A DNA stretch of 32,879 nucleotides from Thermodesulfobacteriota bacterium. GTDB taxonomy: Bacteria > Desulfobacterota > Deferrisomatia > Deferrisomatales > JACRMM01. The stretch lies in NCBI GenBank assembly GCA_040756475.1, contig JBFLZB010000030.1:1-32879 (forward strand), written 5' to 3'. Shown here piece after piece: positions 30,261 to 32,879 of this stretch. The notes beneath the pieces were generated by a model, which worked only from the letters and a program-made list of their open reading frames with translations, was not told the origin of the DNA and searched no databases. Each line of letters begins with the position of its first letter. The stretch's first letter is position 1. The translations under genes and the position numbers were made by a program.

Positions 30261-30971
30261 TCATCCGACGGGTTGGAGTTGGCTGACGACGAGGTAGATC
30301 CCCACCAGGGCGATGACGACCCCGGCGGCGCGGCGCACGAACAGGTTGCCCCGGGCGTAGCGATCGGAGGCCACCAGACGCCGGACCAGGCCCACCGAGG
30401 TGCCGGCCGCCACGAGCAGGGCGCAGTGCCCCACGGCGTAGAGCCACAGGAGCAGGAGGCCGTAGGCGAGGCTCGCCTTCGAGGCCACGTAGGTGAGCAC
30501 CACCACGAGCACCGGTGCCGCGCAGGGGGCGGAGAGGACGCCGAAGAGGAGCCCCATGCCGAAGGCTGCGGCGGCTCCGCTGCGGGCGGGCCGGATCTGC
30601 CCCAGCCAGGCAGGCAGGCTCAGGTGCCAGAGGTCCCAGAACTGGGTCGCCGCGAGAAGGCACGCGGCGGCCAGCACCCAGGGCCAGAAGGGGCTCGAGG
30701 CGCCGAGATAGGTGCCCGCCGATACCGCCGCCACGGCCATGGCCGAAAACGACGCCGCGAGCCCCGCGACGAAGACCAGGGAGACGGCGAGGCCCCGCCG
30801 CCAGTCGGTGACCGCGGCGTGACCTCCGGTGAGGCCCACCAGCACCGGCACCGCGGCCAGGCTGCACGGGTTGGCCGCGGTGGCGAGGCCCCCCAGGAAG
30901 ACCGCACCCGCCGCGAGCCAGGGGCGGGTGTGGACCCACTGGCCGACGGTCTCGGTGAATCCCTCCAGCAC
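30261..30971 (-). CDS. ccdA: CcdA/DsbD-type membrane thiol-disulfide electron carrier, second copy
   Basis: 236 residues, six membrane helices, paralogue of the protein at 9280-9984. Redox Cys36 in TAANPCSLAAVP and Cys150 in LSAPCAAPVLVVV. Start GTG six bases after the stop of the lipoprotein gene. It should reduce the periplasmic lipoprotein encoded upstream. Unlike the first cluster, no permease or ArsR gene accompanies it. Confidence 0.92.
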   Translation of the reverse strand: MLEGFTETVGQWVHTRPWLAAGAVFLGGLATAANPCSLAAVPVLVGLTGGHAAVTDWRRGLAVSLVFVAGLAASFSAMAVAAVSAGTYLGASSPFWPWVLAAACLLAATQFWDLWHLSLPAWLGQIRPARSGAAAAFGMGLLFGVLSAPCAAPVLVVVLTYVASKASLAYGLLLLWLYAVGHCALLVAAGTSVGLVRRLVASDRYARGNLFVRRAAGVVIALVGIYLVVSQLQPVG

Positions 30972-30977
30972 GGGGTC

Positions 30978-31373
30978 TCAGCCCTTGCCCGGCCACAGGC
31001 CGTGGGCCGCCAGGCGTTCCAGGATCTGCTCGGCGTCGAGCAACCCCTGGTGGCGGTGTACCTCGGCCCCGGCAGCGTCGAGGAAGACGAGTGTAGGGCT
31101 CAGGAGGACCCGGTGCTTCTGGACCATGGCCTTGTCCCGGTCCACCAGGATGTCTCGAAACCGCACGGCGGCCCCCGTCTGCTCCGTGACCCGGTCGATC
31201 TCCTTCTTGAGCTCGACGCAGTACCGGCACCGGGGGCCCAGGCCGAACACGAGGACCGTGGGAACGCTCGCCTGCGCGGTCTGCGCCGGTCCCTTTTCCG
31301 ACCCATCGCCGCAGCCCGCCCCCAGGACGAGACACAGCGCAAGGAGCGCACCCAGGTAAAATCTAGAGCCCAT
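30978..31373 (-). CDS. Thioredoxin-fold lipoprotein (CRYC)
   Basis: 131 residues from the ATG at 31373, chosen because GGGAGG lies six bases upstream and a signal peptide follows (MGSRFYLGALLALCLVLGAG) with lipobox GAGC. Domain: VLVFGLGPRCRYCVELKKEI (redox motif CRYC) and VLLSPTLVFLDAAGAEVHRH with the cis-proline. Anchored in the envelope, it is the likely partner of the CcdA-type protein encoded next. First gene of the second redox operon. Confidence 0.88.
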   Translation of the reverse strand: MGSRFYLGALLALCLVLGAGCGDGSEKGPAQTAQASVPTVLVFGLGPRCRYCVELKKEIDRVTEQTGAAVRFRDILVDRDKAMVQKHRVLLSPTLVFLDAAGAEVHRHQGLLDAEQILERLAAHGLWPGKG

Positions 31374-31421
31374 GGAGGTCCTCCCGTGCGGATGTCCGCC
31401 AAGGCATGGAGAGCGGGCCGT

Positions 31422-31439
31422 CCCCGGGAGCCCCCGGGG
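31422..31439 (-). other. Hairpin in the leader of the redox operon
   Basis: Arms CCCCGGG/CCCGGGG (7 bp) around four bases, about 50 bases upstream of the lipoprotein start. Could slow transcription or translation; no direct evidence of function. Confidence 0.35.
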
Positions 31440-31467
31440 GCGCTTTCGGCCCGACGGGCGCAATCTA

Positions 31468-31481
31468 GCACAAGAGGTGCC
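31468..31481 (-). promoter_or_regulatory. Possible sigma-54 promoter of the second redox operon
   Basis: Minus strand GGCACCTCTTGTGC: the -24 GG and -12 GC are separated by 10 bases as required, and GGCAC and TGC match the consensus; the T before GG and one T of TTGC do not. A sigma-54 activator lies in this window but 30 kb away. Confidence 0.25.
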
Positions 31482-31489
31482 GGCGGGAG

Positions 31490-31503
31490 TTGACCGAGGT
31501 CAA
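31490..31503. promoter_or_regulatory. Palindrome TTGACC-GA-GGTCAA
   Basis: Perfect 6-bp inverted arms around GA, located between the divergent promoters. It looks like an operator for a dimeric regulator; the regulator is unknown. Confidence 0.4.
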
Positions 31504-31522
31504 GGGCAAGCCGCCTTCCCCG

Positions 31523-31552
31523 TTGACAGCGCCCGAGCCTTCCTGTTATCCC
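31523..31552 (+). promoter_or_regulatory. Candidate sigma-70 promoter of trpS
   Basis: Perfect -35 TTGACA (31523-31528), 18-base spacer, TATCCC (31547-31552) as a weak -10. It would give a leader of about 175 bases before the trpS ATG. Confidence 0.4.
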
Positions 31553-31733
31553 ATCGCCGTGATGCAAAGCCCCTCCCGCACTCCGATTCTTCCTGGCCGC
31601 TGGCCCAGCAGGCCCCGCGCCTGACGGGACCGCACCGCGCAGCCGTGTGCGCCGGCCAGGCCGCGGGACCCGCCCCGCGGCCTTCGTCGTTTCGGACCCC
31701 ACGGGGTCGGAGCCCCCTGACAGGAGAACCAGG

Positions 31734-32705
31734 ATGAAGCGCGTGCTCTCGGGAATCCAGCCCTCCGGGGCGCTCCACATCGGCAACTACTTCGGCATGA
31801 TGCGCCAGATGATCGCGTATCAAGAGAGCGCAGACCTCTTCTGCTTCATTGCCAACTACCACGCCATGACGTCGCTCGGGGAGGGGCCGGCGCTCGCCCG
31901 GGGCACGGTGGACGCGGCGGTCTCGTTCCTGGCGCTCGGGCTCGACCCGGACAGGTGCACGTTCTGGGTCCAGTCCGACGTGCCCGAGGTGCAGGAGCTC
32001 ACCTGGATCCTCTCGACGCTGGCTCCCATGGGCCTCCTGGAGCGCTGTCACTCCTACAAGGACAAGGTGGCCAAGGGCATCGCCCCCAACCACGCGCTGT
32101 TTGCCTACCCCGTGCTGATGGCGGCCGACATCCTCCTCTTCCAGTCCCACGCCGTGCCGGTAGGCAAGGACCAGAAGCAGCACCTGGAGGTGACCAGGGA
32201 TCTGGCCCAGAAGTTCAACGCCGCCTTCGGCGACACCTTCGTGGTACCCGAGGCGGAGATCGACGAGGACCTGGCGCTCATCCCCGGGGTCGACGGGCAG
32301 AAGATGTCCAAGTCCTACGGCAACACCATCGACATCTTCACCGACCGCAAGACCCTGAAGAAGACCGTCATGTCGGTGGTGACCGACGCCACCCCCATCG
32401 AGGAGCCGAAGAACCCCGACACCTGCAACCTCTTCGCCCTGTACCGGCTCTTCCTGACCCCGGAGGAGGTGGCCGCGCTGCGGGAGCGGTACCTCGCCCC
32501 TGGGCTCAAGTACTCCGACGTGAAGAAGGAGCTCATCGACGCTGTCTGGAACTACTTCGCGCTTCACCGAGCCCGGCGCGAGGAGCTTCTCCAGCACCCC
32601 GGCGACGTGCTCGACATCCTGCGCGCCGGTGCCGCCAAGGCGCGGGAGGCCGCCGCCGCGACCCTGGCGGAGGTGCGCCGCAAGGTGGGCATCGCCTACT
32701 GGTGA
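31734..32705 (+). CDS. trpS: Tryptophanyl-tRNA synthetase
   Basis: 323 residues, a complete class I TrpRS of the bacterial type. Variant HIGH motif in GIQPSGALHIGNYFG (~7-21), YPVLMAADILLFQSHAVPVG for tryptophan/ATP binding, VGKDQKQHLEVTRDLA and KMSKSYGNTI (KMSKS loop, ~190-199). It attaches tryptophan to tRNA-Trp. AGGAG lies seven bases before the ATG. It ends about 40 bases before a hairpin. Confidence 0.97.
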   Translation: MKRVLSGIQPSGALHIGNYFGMMRQMIAYQESADLFCFIANYHAMTSLGEGPALARGTVDAAVSFLALGLDPDRCTFWVQSDVPEVQELTWILSTLAPMGLLERCHSYKDKVAKGIAPNHALFAYPVLMAADILLFQSHAVPVGKDQKQHLEVTRDLAQKFNAAFGDTFVVPEAEIDEDLALIPGVDGQKMSKSYGNTIDIFTDRKTLKKTVMSVVTDATPIEEPKNPDTCNLFALYRLFLTPEEVAALRERYLAPGLKYSDVKKELIDAVWNYFALHRARREELLQHPGDVLDILRAGAAKAREAAAATLAEVRRKVGIAYW

Positions 32706-32746
32706 GACGGGCCGGGCACGCCCAGTGCGCCGCCTGCGCCAAGGCC

Positions 32747-32764
32747 GAGGGGGTTCTCCCCCTC
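32747..32764 (+). terminator. Hairpin downstream of trpS
   Basis: Perfect 7-bp stem GAGGGGG/CCCCCTC with TTCT loop, 41 bases after the trpS stop. No T-run follows. Confidence 0.45.
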
Positions 32765-32830
32765 ACCGCAGCCTAGCGAGGCGGCAACCCAGACCCCCAA
32801 GGCGAGAGAGAGCCTCTACCCCCAACCCCC

Positions 32831-32879
32831 TCGAAATCGAAATCGTGATCGGGGTCGGGGTCGATTTCGATTTCGATTT
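32831..32879. repeat. Hexanucleotide repeat forming a 15-bp inverted repeat at the window end
   Basis: TCGAAATCGAAATCG (32831-32845) and its complement CGATTTCGATTTCGA (32862-32876) around a 16-base centre that itself repeats TCGGGG. The TTTCGA units continue to the window edge, so the full extent is unknown. Much AT-richer than the genome. Confidence 0.8.

Larger units (their letters stand above)
31374..31733. other. Divergent intergenic region between the second redox operon and trpS
   Basis: 360 bases without a convincing gene. It contains a GC-rich hairpin (31422-31439), a sigma-54-like element on the minus strand (31468-31481), a palindrome (31490-31503) and a sigma-70-like promoter toward trpS (31523-31552). 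No T-box or tRNA-like structure was seen in the trpS leader. Confidence 0.6.

Noticed and set aside
29794-31335. 513-codon minus-strand frame
   Set aside because: Only its last 61 codons (UPF0175) are real; the rest overlaps the CcdA and thioredoxin genes out of frame.
32831-32879. Terminal repeat as a CRISPR array
   Set aside because: The units are 6 bp without spacers; it is an inverted simple repeat.

Overview
The window is a 32.9 kb stretch of GC-rich chromosome (about 70% G+C by eye) from a Gram-negative bacterium, most likely one of the anaerobic or facultative lineages formerly grouped as Deltaproteobacteria. Pointers are a lipid A modification operon (so an outer membrane), a FixABCX electron-bifurcating operon, a sigma-54 activator, a probable selenoprotein and many extracytoplasmic thiol-disulfide proteins. 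No rRNA, tRNA, CRISPR array, insertion sequence or prophage was recognised.

Layout. 1-597: 3' end of a sigma-54-dependent activator. 631-5569 (minus): operon fixC-fixX-acyl-CoA dehydrogenase-fixA-fixB-TraR/DksA-like. 6133-10267 (plus): ArsR-type regulator followed by several thioredoxin-fold proteins, a DUF318/ArsP-type permease, a CcdA-type membrane electron carrier and a small CxxC protein. 10276-10853 (minus): VapBC-type toxin-antitoxin pair, abutting a 5'-truncated cysteine desulfurase gene (10950-11813). 11993-14000: small membrane protein, tandem universal stress protein, TlpA-like thioredoxin. 14166-19206 (plus): lipid A/glycolipid modification operon (family 2 glycosyltransferase, LpxB-N-like protein, ArnT-like transferase) with its own OmpR-type regulator and histidine kinase, preceded by an 11-bp-spaced direct repeat that fits a response-regulator box. 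19223-20439 (minus): a methyltransferase-AhpD/CMD fusion read through an in-frame UGA with a hairpin of bacterial SECIS type, followed by a DJ-1/PfpI-like remnant. 20703-24890: secreted protein, cupredoxin lipoprotein, HD hydrolase (minus), EamA exporter, YHS-domain flavoprotein and a small membrane protein with a structured leader. 24887-28839 (minus): peptide ABC transporter dppABC without ATPases, plus ampD. 28948-29709: SagB-type nitroreductase. 29746-31373 (minus): a second CcdA/thioredoxin operon with a broken UPF0175/DUF3368 toxin-antitoxin module at its 3' end. 31734-32705: trpS.

How it fits together. Two themes dominate: redox chemistry outside the cytoplasm (two CcdA modules, seven intact small thioredoxin-fold proteins and a half-domain) and envelope remodelling (ArnT operon, AmpD with peptide uptake). 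The most notable single item is the probable selenoprotein at 19435-20439, which conventional annotation would cut off 63 codons early. Three gene remnants beside toxin-antitoxin or operon ends (nifS, DUF3368, DJ-1) point to repeated small deletions.
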